From: Thiorhodococcus mannitoliphagus
GTDB taxonomy: Bacteria; Pseudomonadota; Gammaproteobacteria; Chromatiales; Chromatiaceae
Assembly (NCBI RefSeq): GCF_010915725.1
Contig: NZ_JAAIJR010000006.1
Coordinates: forward strand, 1 to 64,000
DNA: 64,000 nucleotides
Direction: 5' to 3'
Positions 1-9,170 of the stretch are shown in pieces (within the stretch, counting starts at the first letter, position 1; each line of letters begins with the position of its first letter). The notes beneath the pieces are model-generated. The model worked only from the letters and a program-made list of their open reading frames with translations. It was not told the origin of the DNA and did no database searches. The position numbers and the translations under genes are program-made.

Positions 1-2
1 GT

Positions 3-356
3 GGCAGACGCACGCAGTTTCTCCACCGTCTGGTGGCCTTTGCCGATGCCATCGGCAAACCAATCCAACTCCTCTACTACCCGCCTTATCACAGCAAATA
101 CAATCCGATCGAGCGCTGCTGGGGCATTCTGGAGCAACATTGGAACGGCACGCAACTGGTGGATGTCACCACCGTACTGGAATGGGCCAAGAGCATGACC
201 TGGAAAGGAATCCATCCCATCGTGGAGCTCAGCCGCAAGGTCTATGCGAAAGGCATCACCCTAACCAAAGGGGCCATGAAAGAGATCGAAGCACGATTGG
301 AGCGCAGTTCCACTTTGCCCAAATGGGATATCCTCATCCGACCAAACTGCGGGTAA
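3..356 (+). pseudogene. 3' fragment of a DDE transposase (IS630/ISAzo13-like)
   Basis: Reading frame open from the left edge of the window; only the last ~117 codons are present, so the gene either continues outside or is truncated. The visible part has a proline-rich turn followed by HSKYNPIERCWG, which matches the region around the third catalytic acid (the E of NPIE) of DDE transposases in the IS630/ISAzo13 assemblage, and then a helical C-terminus. I cannot see the first two catalytic Asp residues or the left terminal inverted repeat, and I do not recognise a right end with confidence in the bases after the stop. It converges with the RRM gene. Confidence 0.65.
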
Positions 357-376
357 GTTCTTTCGCGTAAATCGCC

Positions 377-670
377 TTAGATCGCGTTGACGCGCCTGTC
401 CGCGCCCTGCCACTGCGAGCGCGGCGCGCGTCGGCGATATTCGCGAGCGACGATCGGACGTCCGCCAAATAGCTGTCCATTCAATCTAGCGATGAGAGCC
501 AGACCATCGGCGCGGCTCGGCGCGCGGGCAACGACGTAGTGGTAGTTGCGGTTGTCTATGCCGCGGCCCTCGTAAAAACGGCAGTCCGACTTGATCGCGA
601 CGCCTTCCAAAAAGCTGGTCAGCTCGACGAGCGTCGCCTGTCCGGGAAGGTTTCCAATAAAGATTTCCAT
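377..670 (-). CDS. Small RNA-binding protein with one RRM domain
   Basis: A ~97-residue protein that is almost entirely one RNA-recognition motif. The N-terminal MEIFIGNLP is a typical RNP2 strand (IFIGNL) and the strand NYHYVVARA occupies the RNP1 position; the tail is arginine-rich (YRRRAPRSQ). Small single-RRM proteins of this type occur in cyanobacteria and many proteobacteria and bind RNA; the targets are unknown here. I chose the ATG at 670 rather than the upstream in-frame start because a GAGGAG ribosome-binding site lies about 8 bases before it and the RRM begins immediately. The RNP1 is degenerate (no GFGFV), so RNA affinity may be altered. Confidence 0.7.
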   Translation of the reverse strand: MEIFIGNLPGQATLVELTSFLEGVAIKSDCRFYEGRGIDNRNYHYVVARAPSRADGLALIARLNGQLFGGRPIVAREYRRRAPRSQWQGADRRVNAI

Positions 671-872
671 CCTTCGACTCCTCGTGGTCTCTAGCAACCG
701 CAGCACTTCCCTCGATTAGAGATGGAAGGACGCAGCCAAACATTGACTTACTACACGTTACGACGATAAGAGGATAGCGTCGCTCGGCGGCAGGACAACG
801 CTTTTGTGACCTGGCGCAACCGTGCGGGCAGCATGCTGGGAGTGTCACCCTCCCGGCGAACATCGCGGCGGC

Positions 873-3800
873 TCATGCGTCAGCTTGGACCGCTCCGACC
901 GACGTGCCCTCCCCTGCCGCCGCTGGGCGCTTCATCCGCCCGCGAATGAGCACGAAGAAGAGCGGCACGAAGAGCACGCCGAGCATGCTGGCCGCGACCA
1001 CGCCGCCGAGCACGCCGGTGCCAATGGCGTTCCGCCCCCCCGAGCCGGCACCCGTGCTGATGGCGAGCGGCAGCACGCCGAACCCGAAGGCGAGCGAGGT
1101 CATGACGATGGGACGGATTCGCATGCGGGCCGCCTGCAAGGCGGCGGACAGGGCATCTTTACCCTGCTCCTGCAGTGTCTTGGCGAACTCGACGATCAGG
1201 ATGGCATTCTTGGCCGAGAGGCCGATGGTCGCCAGCAGCCCCACCTGAAAGTAGATGTCGCTCGGCAGCCCGCGCGCGCTCGCGGCGACGACCGCGCCCA
1301 AGACGCCCAAGGGCACCACCAACATGACTGAGAAGGGCACCGACCAGCTCTCATACAAAGCGGCCAACGCCAGGAAGACCACCAGTGCCGAGAGGGCGTA
1401 GAGCGCCGGGGCCTGAGCACCCGCCGCGCGCTCCTCGAAGGAGAGTCCGGTCCACTCCAGCCCCAAGCCCTTGGGCAGCTTGGCGGCCAGCTCCTGCACG
1501 ACATTCATGGCCTCGCCCGAACTCACGCCGGGCGCCGCCTGCCCCAGGATCTCCGACGACGGCAAGCCGTTGTAGCGCTCCAAACGCGGCGAACCGAAGG
1601 TCCAATCCCCTGCGGCAAAGGCCGAAAAGGGCACCATGTCGCCGGCCGCATTGCGCACGTACCAGGCGTCGAGGTCCTCGGGCAACATGCGGTAGGGCGC
1701 ATCCGCCTGCAGGTAGACCTTCTTGACGCGCCCCTCGTGGACGAAGTCATCGACATAGGCGCTGCCCCAGGCGACAGAAAGGGTCCTGTTGATGTCATCG
1801 AGGGAAAGCCCGAGCGCACCGGCCTTGGTGCGATCGACCTCGACCTGAAATTGCGGCTCGTCCTCGCGTCCATTGGGGCGCACCCCGACCAGCTTGGGAT
1901 GCTGCATGGCCATGCCGAGGAGCTGGCCGCGTGCGGCCGTCAGGGCCTCGTGCCCAAGACCGGCACGATCCTGGAGCTGCACGTCCCATCCGGACGCGGT
2001 CCCGAGTTCGATGACTGCGGGCGGCGAAAGGGCAAAGACGCGGGCATCACGGATCTGGGACAGGGCACGCATCGCACGACCGGCGATGGCTTGGGCCCTG
2101 AGGTCCGGACGATCACGCAGACTCCAGTCCTTCAAGCGCACGAAGCCGATCGCCATGTTCTGACCTTGGCCGGCGAAGCTGAAACCGGCGACCGTGATCA
2201 GCTCCTGAACCGTCTCTTGCTCATTCTCGCGAAAGTAGTCCTCGACCTGCTCCAGCACTTGGATGGTGCGCTCGCGGGTCGCGCCCGAGGGCAACATGAC
2301 CTGGAGGATCAAGATCCCCTGATCCTCTTCCGGCAGGAAGGAGGTCGGCATGCGCTCGTGCAGCCCCCACATGACGGCGACCAGCACCAGGTAGACGCCG
2401 ACGAAGCTCCAGCGCCGCTTGACGATGCCGGCGACGCTCTTCTCATAGAGATTCACCGAGCGCTGGAAGTTACGGTTGAACCAGCCGAAGAAGCCGCGCC
2501 GGGGGCCGTGCGGGATGGGCTTGAGCAGGGTTGCGGCCAAGGCCGGACTCAGTGTCAGCGCCACCACGACCGAGAGCAGCATGGCCGAGACGATGGTGAT
2601 GGAGAACTGGCGATAGATGACGCCGGTCGAGCCGCCGAAGAACGCCATGGGGATGAACACGGCGGAGAGCACCAAGGCGATGCCGACCAAGGCGCTGGTG
2701 ATCTGGTCCATGGAGCGCCGCGTCGCCTCCTTGGGCGGCAGCTGCTCCTCGCGCATCACGCGCTCGACGTTCTCGACGACGACGATGGCGTCGTCCACCA
2801 AGAGGCCGATCGCCAGCACCATGGCGAAGAGGGTCAGGGTATTGATGGAGAAGCCGAAGGCCGCCAGCACGCCGAAGGTCCCGAGCAGGACCACGGGGAC
2901 GGCGATGGTCGGGATGAGCGTCGCGCGAAAGTTCTGCAGAAAGAGGTACATCACCAGGAAGACCAGGACGACCGCCTCCAGCAGCGTCTTGATCACCTCG
3001 GTGATAGAGATACGCACGAAGGGCGTGGTGTCATAGGGGTAGACGGCCTCCATGCCTTGCGGGAAGAAGGCGGACAATTCCTCCACCTTCAGCTTCACCG
3101 CGTCCGCGGTCTCCAGCGCGTTCGCCCCAGTCGCGAGCCGGATCGCCATGCCGGCGGCGGGCTTGCCATTGTGGCGGGCCGTCTTGGTGTAGCTCTCGCT
3201 GCCCAGCGCGATGCGCGCGACGTCGCGCAGGAGCACGGTCGAACCGTCGGCATCGGTGCGCAAACGAATGGCGCCGAAGGCATCCGGCGTGTTGAGCCGG
3301 CTCTGAACATTGACCGTCGCGGTCAGACGCTGCCCCTGCACCGCCGGAATCGCCCCGAGCTGCCCCGCGGAGACCTGGGCATTCTCGGCCTCGATGGCAG
3401 CCGTCACGTCCGCTGGCGTGAGCCCGTATTGGTTGAGGCGATTCGGGTCCAGCCAGATCCGCATCGCATACTGGGCCTCGAACAACGTGATCTCGCCGAC
3501 GCCGGGCACGCGGCTGAGCGGATCCTTCACCAGGCTGGCGGCATAGTCGCCCAGGTCGGCACTGCCCAGGCTGCCATCGCGCGAGACGAAGGCCACCACC
3601 ATGAGGAAGTTCCTCACGGATTTGGCGACCTGAAGCCCCTGCTGCTGGACCGCGGCGGGCAAGACTGCGGTGGCAAGCTGCAGCTTGTTCTGCACCTGCA
3701 TCTGCGCGACGTCGGGATCCACGCCATTGTTGAAGGTCAGGGTGACGGTCGCGACGCCGTTCGACTCACTGGTCGAGGACATGTATCTCAGCCCATCCAG

Positions 3801-4013
3801 CCCGTTCATCTGCTGCTCGATGACCTGGGTGACCGAATCCTGCACGGTCTGAGCGGAGGCGCCCGGATAGGTCGCCGTGATCGAGATGGCCGGCGGCGCG
3901 ATGCTCGGGTATTGGGACACCGGCAGCGACAGGATGGACAGGACGCCCGCCAGCATGATGACGATGGCAATCACCCAGGCGAAGACGGGGCGGTCGATGA
4001 AGAAACGGGCCAT
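873..4013 (-). CDS. RND (HAE1/AcrB-MexB family) multidrug efflux permease
   Basis: Inner-membrane proton/drug antiporter of a tripartite efflux pump. At 1046 residues it has the full family length. It starts with the family-typical [14 protein letters not shown], has the TM4 relay pair in [17 protein letters not shown] (two adjacent Asp, about residue 400) and the TM10 lysine in [16 protein letters not shown], all needed for proton relay. Two large periplasmic loops are present. Its partner adaptor lies upstream on the same strand (4560-5750) but is separated by ~550 bases of duplicated repeat, unusual because such pairs are normally adjacent. No outer-membrane TolC/OprM-type channel is encoded nearby, so an unlinked channel is expected. 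Substrates cannot be predicted. Confidence 0.95.
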   Translation of the reverse strand: MARFFIDRPVFAWVIAIVIMLAGVLSILSLPVSQYPSIAPPAISITATYPGASAQTVQDSVTQVIEQQMNGLDGLRYMSSTSESNGVATVTLTFNNGVDPDVAQMQVQNKLQLATAVLPAAVQQQGLQVAKSVRNFLMVVAFVSRDGSLGSADLGDYAASLVKDPLSRVPGVGEITLFEAQYAMRIWLDPNRLNQYGLTPADVTAAIEAENAQVSAGQLGAIPAVQGQRLTATVNVQSRLNTPDAFGAIRLRTDADGSTVLLRDVARIALGSESYTKTARHNGKPAAGMAIRLATGANALETADAVKLKVEELSAFFPQGMEAVYPYDTTPFVRISITEVIKTLLEAVVLVFLVMYLFLQNFRATLIPTIAVPVVLLGTFGVLAAFGFSINTLTLFAMVLAIGLLVDDAIVVVENVERVMREEQLPPKEATRRSMDQITSALVGIALVLSAVFIPMAFFGGSTGVIYRQFSITIVSAMLLSVVVALTLSPALAATLLKPIPHGPRRGFFGWFNRNFQRSVNLYEKSVAGIVKRRWSFVGVYLVLVAVMWGLHERMPTSFLPEEDQGILILQVMLPSGATRERTIQVLEQVEDYFRENEQETVQELITVAGFSFAGQGQNMAIGFVRLKDWSLRDRPDLRAQAIAGRAMRALSQIRDARVFALSPPAVIELGTASGWDVQLQDRAGLGHEALTAARGQLLGMAMQHPKLVGVRPNGREDEPQFQVEVDRTKAGALGLSLDDINRTLSVAWGSAYVDDFVHEGRVKKVYLQADAPYRMLPEDLDAWYVRNAAGDMVPFSAFAAGDWTFGSPRLERYNGLPSSEILGQAAPGVSSGEAMNVVQELAAKLPKGLGLEWTGLSFEERAAGAQAPALYALSALVVFLALAALYESWSVPFSVMLVVPLGVLGAVVAASARGLPSDIYFQVGLLATIGLSAKNAILIVEFAKTLQEQGKDALSAALQAARMRIRPIVMTSLAFGFGVLPLAISTGAGSGGRNAIGTGVLGGVVAASMLGVLFVPLFFVLIRGRMKRPAAAGEGTSVGAVQADA

Positions 4014-4454
4014 GGATGAGGATCCTCGGGTCCTAGAATGAGTCCGGCGCCCGAGAGGGCACCGGGAAATCGACTCGCTAGCGAGGCTTCGCCTCAGACC
4101 GACGAGTCATGCCATCGGGATCGCTATCGGAATCGGGATCGCTATCGTCGGTTCGATACCGATACCGACACCGATCCCGATACCGATCCCGATACCGATA
4201 CCGATACTGACGGCTTTGGATGGTCGGACGCTTCATCGAAAACGGGCCATGGATGAGGATCCTCGGGTCCTAGAATGAGTCCGGCGCCCGAGAGGGCACC
4301 GGGAAATCGACTCGCTAGCGAGGCTTCGCCTCAGACCGACGAGTCATGCCATCGGGATCGCTATCGGAATCGGGATCGCTATCGTCGGTTCGATACCGAT
4401 ACCGATACCGATACCGATACTGACGGCTTTGGATGGTCGGACGCTTCATCGAAA
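4003..4454. repeat. Tandem duplication of the permease leader plus hexamer repeat
   Basis: The segment 4003-4239 is repeated directly at 4240-4454. Both copies begin with the complement of the permease start codon and ribosome-binding region (AAACGGGCCATGGATGAGGA) and end at CTTCATCGAA. The copies differ mainly in the number of hexamer units (the second is ~24 bases shorter). The non-functional start-codon copy at 4251 is therefore a fossil of the duplication. The whole 4014-4559 gap contains nothing else I can interpret. Confidence 0.9.
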
Positions 4455-4494
4455 TTTGACTCATCTGCAAGCATTTTGCGCCTTCAAGGATTCT
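4314..4494. repeat. Dispersed ATCGGN-hexamer hairpin element, copy B
   Basis: Begins GCTAGCGAGGCTTCGCCTCA and ends TTTGCGCCTTCAAGGATTCT. The core is a run of hexamers of form ATCGGG/ATCGCT followed, after a TCGGTT turn, by GATACC hexamers, so the two halves are imperfect reverse complements and can fold into a long hairpin. A further copy truncated at its right end sits at 4077-4239 and an independent full copy at 59562-59748. Confidence 0.85.
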
Positions 4495-4559
4495 TATGGC
4501 GCAACAGCAGCCTGATCGCCCCCAGCGAGCGGTCTGGGCTCAGGCGACAAGCCGAGCCA

Positions 4560-5750
4560 TCAAGGCTGCGTCGAGGCGACCGCCTCCGCGAGCTTTTCAC
4601 TCACGTCGACGCCTTGCGCCTTGGCTCCGGCGCGCACCTTCTGCGTGCCCTCGACGATCAAGGTGTCACCCGGGGCCAGCCCCGAGTCGACCAGCCACTG
4701 GTTCCCCATGGCACGATCCGTCTTCAGGGTCCGCTGCTCGACCTCTCCCGACGCGGTCAGGACCAAGGCAATGGGGTTGCCGCGACGGTCACGCTGAACG
4801 CCCTGCTGCGGCACCAGGATGGCATCGGGCCGAATGCCCTCCTCGACGCTCGCACGTACGAACATGCCCGGTAGTAGGACATCATCCGGATTGGGGAAGC
4901 TGGCACGCAGGGTCACGGCCCCCGTGCCCCGATCCACCGTGACCTCGGAGAATTCCAGGCGCCCTTCCAAGGGATAGCGACTCCCGTCTTCCAGCCGCAA
5001 GCTGACCTTGGGCTGATCGCCGTCCGGCCGTTGCAGACGACCGTCCTCGAGCGCGCGCCGCAGCCGCAAGAGCTGGGCGCTCGACTGGGTCAGGTCGACG
5101 TAGATGGGATCGAGCTGCTGCACGGTGGCCAGCGCCAGCTCTTGATTGGCGGTCACCAAGGCGCCTTGGGTCACGGTCGAGCGGCCGATGCGGCCGGCGA
5201 TGGGCGAGGTGACGCGGGTGTACTCCAGGTTGATGCGTGCCGTGGCCAGGTCGGCCTCGTCGACCGCGACGCTTGCGGCCGCCTCCTTGAGCGCGGCCTC
5301 GGCGTCGTCATAGTCCTCCTGGCTCACGGCGTTCGCCTTGACCAGCCCGGCGTAGCGATCCGCCTTCAGCTGGGCACGGGCCAGGGTCGCCTTGGAGCGC
5401 GCCAGTGCCGCCTTGGCGCTGTCGAAGGTGGCTTGGTAGACCGCCGGGTCGATTTGATAGAGCACCTGACCGACCGCGATCTGACCACCCTCCTTGAACA
5501 GACGCTCTTGGATGATCCCACCGACCTGCGGCCGAACCTCCGCAATGCGGTATGAGGTCGTGCGGCCGGGCAGCTCCGTGGTCAGGGTCGTGGCACGGGC
5601 CTGGACGGTCACCGTGCCCACCTCGGGCGTGGGCGCCCCGCCAGCGCCCGGCCCCGCGGCCTGGTCGGGCTTGTCACAGCCCGCGAGGAGCAATGCAGCG
5701 GTCAGCGGGAATAGCGCGGCCATCAATGGCCGACGAGCGTCTGCAATCAT
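4560..5750 (-). CDS. RND efflux periplasmic adaptor lipoprotein (AcrA/MexA family)
   Basis: Membrane-fusion protein linking the inner-membrane RND pump to an outer-membrane channel. The ATG at 5750 is preceded by GAGGTG and starts a lipoprotein signal ending in the lipobox LLAGC, so the mature protein should be lipid-anchored. It has lipoyl/barrel-sandwich halves around a coiled-coil hairpin (about residues 95-180, rich in Ala/Lys/Glu), then beta-barrel and membrane-proximal domains. Length (396 aa) fits the family. It lies directly downstream of a TetR-type palindrome and divergent from the TetR gene, so repression by that regulator is the natural inference. The downstream permease is on the same strand beyond the duplicated repeat. 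Confidence 0.93.
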   Translation of the reverse strand: MIADARRPLMAALFPLTAALLLAGCDKPDQAAGPGAGGAPTPEVGTVTVQARATTLTTELPGRTTSYRIAEVRPQVGGIIQERLFKEGGQIAVGQVLYQIDPAVYQATFDSAKAALARSKATLARAQLKADRYAGLVKANAVSQEDYDDAEAALKEAAASVAVDEADLATARINLEYTRVTSPIAGRIGRSTVTQGALVTANQELALATVQQLDPIYVDLTQSSAQLLRLRRALEDGRLQRPDGDQPKVSLRLEDGSRYPLEGRLEFSEVTVDRGTGAVTLRASFPNPDDVLLPGMFVRASVEEGIRPDAILVPQQGVQRDRRGNPIALVLTASGEVEQRTLKTDRAMGNQWLVDSGLAPGDTLIVEGTQKVRAGAKAQGVDVSEKLAEAVASTQP

Positions 5751-5784
5751 GATCACCTCGGGCTGGAAAAAACTCGACTGAACG

Positions 5785-5800
5785 TTCATTCTAGAATGAA
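5785..5800. promoter_or_regulatory. Palindromic operator between TetR gene and efflux genes
   Basis: Perfect 16-bp palindrome TTCATTCTAGAATGAA in the divergent intergenic region, 35 bases upstream of the adaptor start. Position and symmetry are those of AcrR/TetR-family operators that autoregulate and repress a divergent efflux operon. Binding is inferred. Confidence 0.65.
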
Positions 5801-5939
5801 TGCTCAATCTAGTGATCAAGACGGCCGAGGTCAAGTGTCAAGCATGCACTCCCGGCCCGAGCGTCAGCGCGACCCAGAACTCGGCACAGCGCGAACGCAA
5901 CACCAGACGCCAGCGCCACGACAAGACGAGGAGCCACCT

Positions 5940-6533
5940 ATGACAGATCAGCCGACCTGCGAATCAACACGTGGCCAGGCAAGACGCGGCCAGATTCTGG
6001 AGGCGGCCGCAAGCTGCTTCGCGCAGCACGGTTTTCACGGCACCAGTATCGCCAAGCTGTCGCAGGCGTGCGGCATGAGCCCTGGGCACATCTATCACTT
6101 CTTCCCGAACAAGGAGGCGATCATTACCGCGCTGATCGAGCACAAGCTCGAGCAATCTCTAGACATGGTGAGGCAGTTCGAAGACGCGGAAGACGCCTTC
6201 CAAGCCATGCTCGACCGCGTGGACATCGGTCTACAGGAGAGAACGGATCTGGAGAACGCCGCGCTGGAGTTGGAGATCCTGGCGGAGGCGGCCCGCAACC
6301 CCAGGGTCGCGGCCAGCGTGCGCGCGGCGGACAAGGTCAAACGCGAGCGGCTCGGTGAGCTGATGCGGCGGGCGAGCCGCGAGCGCGGCGGGGAACCGAC
6401 GGAGAAGGCCGCCGAGACAGAGATCATGATCACCCTGTTCGACGGTCTCTACGCACGCTTCGTCAATCATCCAGAGCTAGACCGCGACGCCCTCGCCCCC
6501 TTGCTGCGGAAAGCGCTGCAAACCTTCGTCTAG
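5940..6533 (+). CDS. TetR/AcrR family transcriptional repressor
   Basis: A 197-residue regulator with an N-terminal helix-turn-helix at about residues 15-60; GTSIAKLSQACGMSPGHIYHFF followed by NKEAI is a textbook TetR recognition-helix region. The C-terminal two-thirds is the helical ligand/dimerisation domain. The start at 5940 is chosen because GAGGAG lies 6-11 bases upstream and the HTH follows directly. Divergent from the RND adaptor and sharing its operator region, it most likely represses the efflux genes and senses one of the pump substrates. Confidence 0.92.
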   Translation: MTDQPTCESTRGQARRGQILEAAASCFAQHGFHGTSIAKLSQACGMSPGHIYHFFPNKEAIITALIEHKLEQSLDMVRQFEDAEDAFQAMLDRVDIGLQERTDLENAALELEILAEAARNPRVAASVRAADKVKRERLGELMRRASRERGGEPTEKAAETEIMITLFDGLYARFVNHPELDRDALAPLLRKALQTFV

Positions 6534-6588
6534 ACGCTTTCGGCGTCAGCCGGGCTTTGATCATGGGTCAATCGGCGATGTGGAGGGG

Positions 6589-6714
6589 CCTCACCACCTA
6601 TCGGTTTCCCGAAATCAACCGGAACAGCCGCTCCAAGCCTGCGTAGCCAGGCCATCCTGGCCTGGTTTGCCAGGGCTGGAAGCCCTGGCTACATAAAACC
6701 GATAGGTGTTGAGG
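6589..6714. repeat. Nested inverted-repeat element (MITE/REP-like)
   Basis: Outer arms of 19 bp (CCTCAcCACCTATCGGTTT at 6589-6607 and its complement at 6696-6714, one mismatch) enclose a second inverted repeat, GTAGCCAGG (6643-6651) and CCTGGCTAC (6684-6692). There is no coding sequence inside. The 126-bp nested structure suggests a small non-autonomous element or structured RNA. It lies in the 6534-6845 gap, which otherwise holds only the REP half-site and hairpin listed separately. Confidence 0.7.
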
Positions 6715-6781
6715 TGGAGGGGCTTCGCTCAGCGTCCAGGCAGGCACATCGCCAAGGCAAGGCAGCCTCGGCGCGCGGGAT

Positions 6782-6807
6782 CATCGCGGCGAGGCGCCGC
6801 TCCCACC
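6782..6807. repeat. REP-like half element
   Basis: The 26-bp string CATCGCGGCGAGGCGCCGCTCCCACC matches the right arm of the palindrome at 60975-61031 at 24 of 26 positions. It is present here as a single arm. Confidence 0.6.
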
Positions 6808-6809
6808 AA

Positions 6810-6825
6810 CCGGCCGAGCGGCCGG
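6810..6825. repeat. GC-rich hairpin 3' of the secreted-protein gene
   Basis: CCGGCCG-AG-CGGCCGG, a 7-bp perfect stem lying 20 bases beyond the stop of the minus-strand gene at 6846. There is no U-tract, so it is a possible mRNA-end stabiliser and not a clear intrinsic terminator. Confidence 0.4.
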
Positions 6826-6845
6826 CTGGCGCTCGCCTCCCAAGC

Positions 6846-7481
6846 TCAATCCGTCCAGTAGAAGGACTGCTCGACCGCGCCGGTTGCGGGCACCTGGATG
6901 TCCCGCGATTGGGTCTGTCCGGCGTTGTCGACGGTGAGCACATAGGAGCCAGGGGCGAGATCCGCATAGAACCAGGGCCCCTGAGCGACGGCGGTAAGCA
7001 GCGTCGGGCCGGCCGCGTCGTCGATGCGGACCTTGACGTCGGCCAGGTAGGCGCCAGACCCCTTGACCGCGAACAGGAGGCGAAGGTTGAACTTGGACTT
7101 GACCCCTTCCATCTCCTCGCGGCCGGAGACACCGATGCCCCCGCTGATGTAGGGAACACCCGTCGCGGCATCGAGGTCGACGGCGCTCCTGGACATCGGG
7201 GCATCGGTCGGCGCGGCCTCGGCGGGCGATTGCGGCAGCACGGCGCCGCCCGGCAGCAGGGTTCCGGCGGGCAGCGTGATGTCTTTCTGCAGCAGGGTAC
7301 CCTCGGGGTAGGCAGTGGTAGGGGCCTCGCCCCCTTCCGGCGCGATGGCCCACTGGGTCTGGACGCCCTCAGGCCGTTTGGGCTCGGGCTTCATCGCTCC
7401 CGACTCCGCCCAAAGCGTCGATCCGTAAACAGAGACCGCAAGCGTTAGGGCCAAACAGTCGGTAAGCTTGTATCGTCTCAT
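6846..7481 (-). CDS. Secreted protein with a C-terminal carboxypeptidase-regulatory-like domain
   Basis: A 211-residue exported protein. The ATG at 7481 is chosen because AGGAGG sits exactly 6 bases upstream; it begins a Sec signal peptide (MRRYKLTDCLALTLAVS, cleavage probably after WAES or nearby). A Pro/Glu/Thr-rich linker with several Leu-Pro-x-Gly repeats is followed by a beta-sandwich-looking domain (about 110-211) with the pattern KVRIDDAAG...LAPGSYVLTVDNAG, which resembles the transthyretin-like/carboxypeptidase regulatory fold. The function is unknown; it probably resides in the periplasm or on the surface. Confidence 0.75.
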   Translation of the reverse strand: MRRYKLTDCLALTLAVSVYGSTLWAESGAMKPEPKRPEGVQTQWAIAPEGGEAPTTAYPEGTLLQKDITLPAGTLLPGGAVLPQSPAEAAPTDAPMSRSAVDLDAATGVPYISGGIGVSGREEMEGVKSKFNLRLLFAVKGSGAYLADVKVRIDDAAGPTLLTAVAQGPWFYADLAPGSYVLTVDNAGQTQSRDIQVPATGAVEQSFYWTD

Positions 7482-7502
7482 GTACAACCTCCTGAACTCG
7501 AT

Positions 7503-7646
7503 TCAGACAATGGCAACGCCGCACAATCGGCAGTGAAATTGCCCTGAGTCTAGTGCATTCAAAGCGGCTCGAATCGAGCCGGAATCAGGGGCGCGCAAGG
7601 CTGCCGCCTCTCGCGCGTGACGCCCCGAATTGCGCGCCGCCAGTTC
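7503..7646 (-). pseudogene. Possible remnant of a TraR/DksA zinc-finger protein
   Basis: The reading frame ends in DSGQFHCRLCGVAI and stops right where a TraR/DksA-type protein would continue with its second Cys pair. The preceding ARNSGRHAREAAALRA helix also resembles the coiled coil of that family. It has only one CxxC and no ribosome-binding site, so at best it is a decayed fragment. The upstream part of the frame overlaps the methyltransferase gene end. Confidence 0.25.
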
Positions 7647-7672
7647 AGGCATACGGGTCCCGCTTGGGCATT

Positions 7673-9166
7673 TCAATCCGGGATCGCGGTGTCGAGCGCC
7701 TGCCGAGGTCCAGGTGCGCAGCCGCTCCATCGCCTCGGGAACTGGCTTTCGATGACCCCCGAGCGGTGAAAGATCGCTACCCCCAGGACGTGACCACGGT
7801 AGCTCACGATCACCTGCCCGACCTCATTCAGACCCTTTTGCTCGTCCGTCGGCGCGAAGGTCTCGCGGCGCATGTAGGCGTCGCGTTGGTCCTCGGTCAG
7901 CTCGAGCCGGAAGCGCGCGGCATCGCGCCCGAGCAGCAGCGCCCCAGCGGTCGTCGGCTTGGGTGGCTTGGCATTGGTGCGATGGAAGAAGAGACCACTG
8001 CCTTCGGCCTTCGGCACGGCCGGCGGGACATGATCCGCCGCCATCAGGTGCAGACCGCGACGGGTCTGGCGATTGACGCGATAGCGGTCCCAGTAGCCGT
8101 CCGCGAAGCCATACTTGGCATCCAGACCGGCGAGCCAGTCATCATTGCCGTCCTCGCTGCCGGTGGCGCGCCTCGGCTCGGGCTCGGCGGGCAGATCGGC
8201 GCGCTTCTCCAGCACGGCGATGAAGAAGCCGCCGCTGTCGTTGTGATGGGGCCAGAAGCGGTGGCAGAGCGCCAGCTCCGGGGGCAGCGTCCTACCGCAC
8301 CACTCGGTAATGCCGGGCCGCGTCCGAAAGCCCGGGACGCTCACCTGGATCAGACGCAGGTCATCGGGAAACTCGGCCAGGATGTCAGCCACCACCAGCT
8401 CATTCTCTTCCGGCGCGAAGGTGCAGGTCGAATAGAGGATCCGACCACCCGGACGGCAGCGCTGCACCGCCTTGCGCAGCAGGGCGCGCTGACGCGGCCC
8501 GAGACGCTCGGAATTGGCGGGATCGAGCCGCTGCAGCAGTGAGACGTTGCGCCGCAGCGTGCCTTCGCTCGAGCAGGGCGCATCGACCAGGATACGGTCG
8601 AACTGTCCGCTCGCGGTCGGCCAGTTGGCGGCGTCGCTGCAGGTCGTGGTCACATTGACGACGCCTAGCCGGTCCAGGTTGCCCTGCAGTGCCTTGATAC
8701 GCATGAAGGAGATGTCGTTGGCGACCAGGGTGCCGCGGTTATCGAGCGCGAAGGCGATCTGCGCCGTCTTGCCGCCAGGCGCCGCGCACATATCCAGCAC
8801 CCGCTGGCCGGGCTCGAGATCCATCAGCGTCGCCGGAAGCTGGGAAACGACCTCCTGAGCATGCGCCAAGCCGATGCAGTACCACCATTGCTGACCGGTG
8901 CGAAAGCTCGCCGGCACGGCGAGCGCCCGCGGCAGACCCGGCACGGGCTGCACACTCACGCCTTGCTCGACAAGCAGCGCGGCCAGATCCTCGACGCCGA
9001 TCCGCGCCGGGTTGGCCCAGACGCAGCCGGGCAGCGGGCGGCATAAGGCCGCGGCGAAGGCATCCCAATCGTCGACCAACTCCCGATAGCGGGCGAGGGG
9101 TGAAGCCGAAATCTCGGCGGGGGCGTTCACTGAGGCCGCGTTGCCGCGGCCCGTCCGTTCTGTCAT
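7673..9166 (-). CDS. RsmF/RsmB-like 16S rRNA m5C methyltransferase (NOL1/NOP2/Sun family)
   Basis: SAM-dependent RNA cytosine-5 methyltransferase of 497 residues. Motif I is VLDMCAAPGGKTAQIA, motif IV is DAPCSSEGT (with the releasing Cys) and motif VI is STCTF (with the nucleophilic Cys), all correctly ordered. The N-terminal third is the RNA-guiding domain and the C-terminal ~180 residues match the extended C-terminus of the RsmF group rather than short NSUN proteins. It is the last gene of a three-gene minus-strand operon: the stop of the RimK-like gene and the start of this one... in transcription order GNAT/C39, RimK-like, RsmF-like, with only 4 bases between the last two. Assignment to rRNA position C1407 is by family, not shown here. 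Confidence 0.85.
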   Translation of the reverse strand: MTERTGRGNAASVNAPAEISASPLARYRELVDDWDAFAAALCRPLPGCVWANPARIGVEDLAALLVEQGVSVQPVPGLPRALAVPASFRTGQQWWYCIGLAHAQEVVSQLPATLMDLEPGQRVLDMCAAPGGKTAQIAFALDNRGTLVANDISFMRIKALQGNLDRLGVVNVTTTCSDAANWPTASGQFDRILVDAPCSSEGTLRRNVSLLQRLDPANSERLGPRQRALLRKAVQRCRPGGRILYSTCTFAPEENELVVADILAEFPDDLRLIQVSVPGFRTRPGITEWCGRTLPPELALCHRFWPHHNDSGGFFIAVLEKRADLPAEPEPRRATGSEDGNDDWLAGLDAKYGFADGYWDRYRVNRQTRRGLHLMAADHVPPAVPKAEGSGLFFHRTNAKPPKPTTAGALLLGRDAARFRLELTEDQRDAYMRRETFAPTDEQKGLNEVGQVIVSYRGHVLGVAIFHRSGVIESQFPRRWSGCAPGPRQALDTAIPD

Positions 9167-9170
9167 GAGT

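Noticed and set aside
1737-4019. 760-codon open frame on the plus strand opposite the RND permease
   Set aside because: It is a GC-rich antisense shadow, with His/Asp/Gly/Arg-rich translation and no domain, whereas the minus strand has a complete conserved permease.
4275-4874. 199-codon frame rich in Asp-Thr repeats
   Set aside because: It translates the hexamer repeat and then runs antisense to the adaptor gene; a by-product of the repeat.
873-5750. Missing outer-membrane channel of the efflux system
   Set aside because: No TolC/OprM-like gene is present; the pump may use an unlinked channel, which is common, so I do not treat this as an anomaly.
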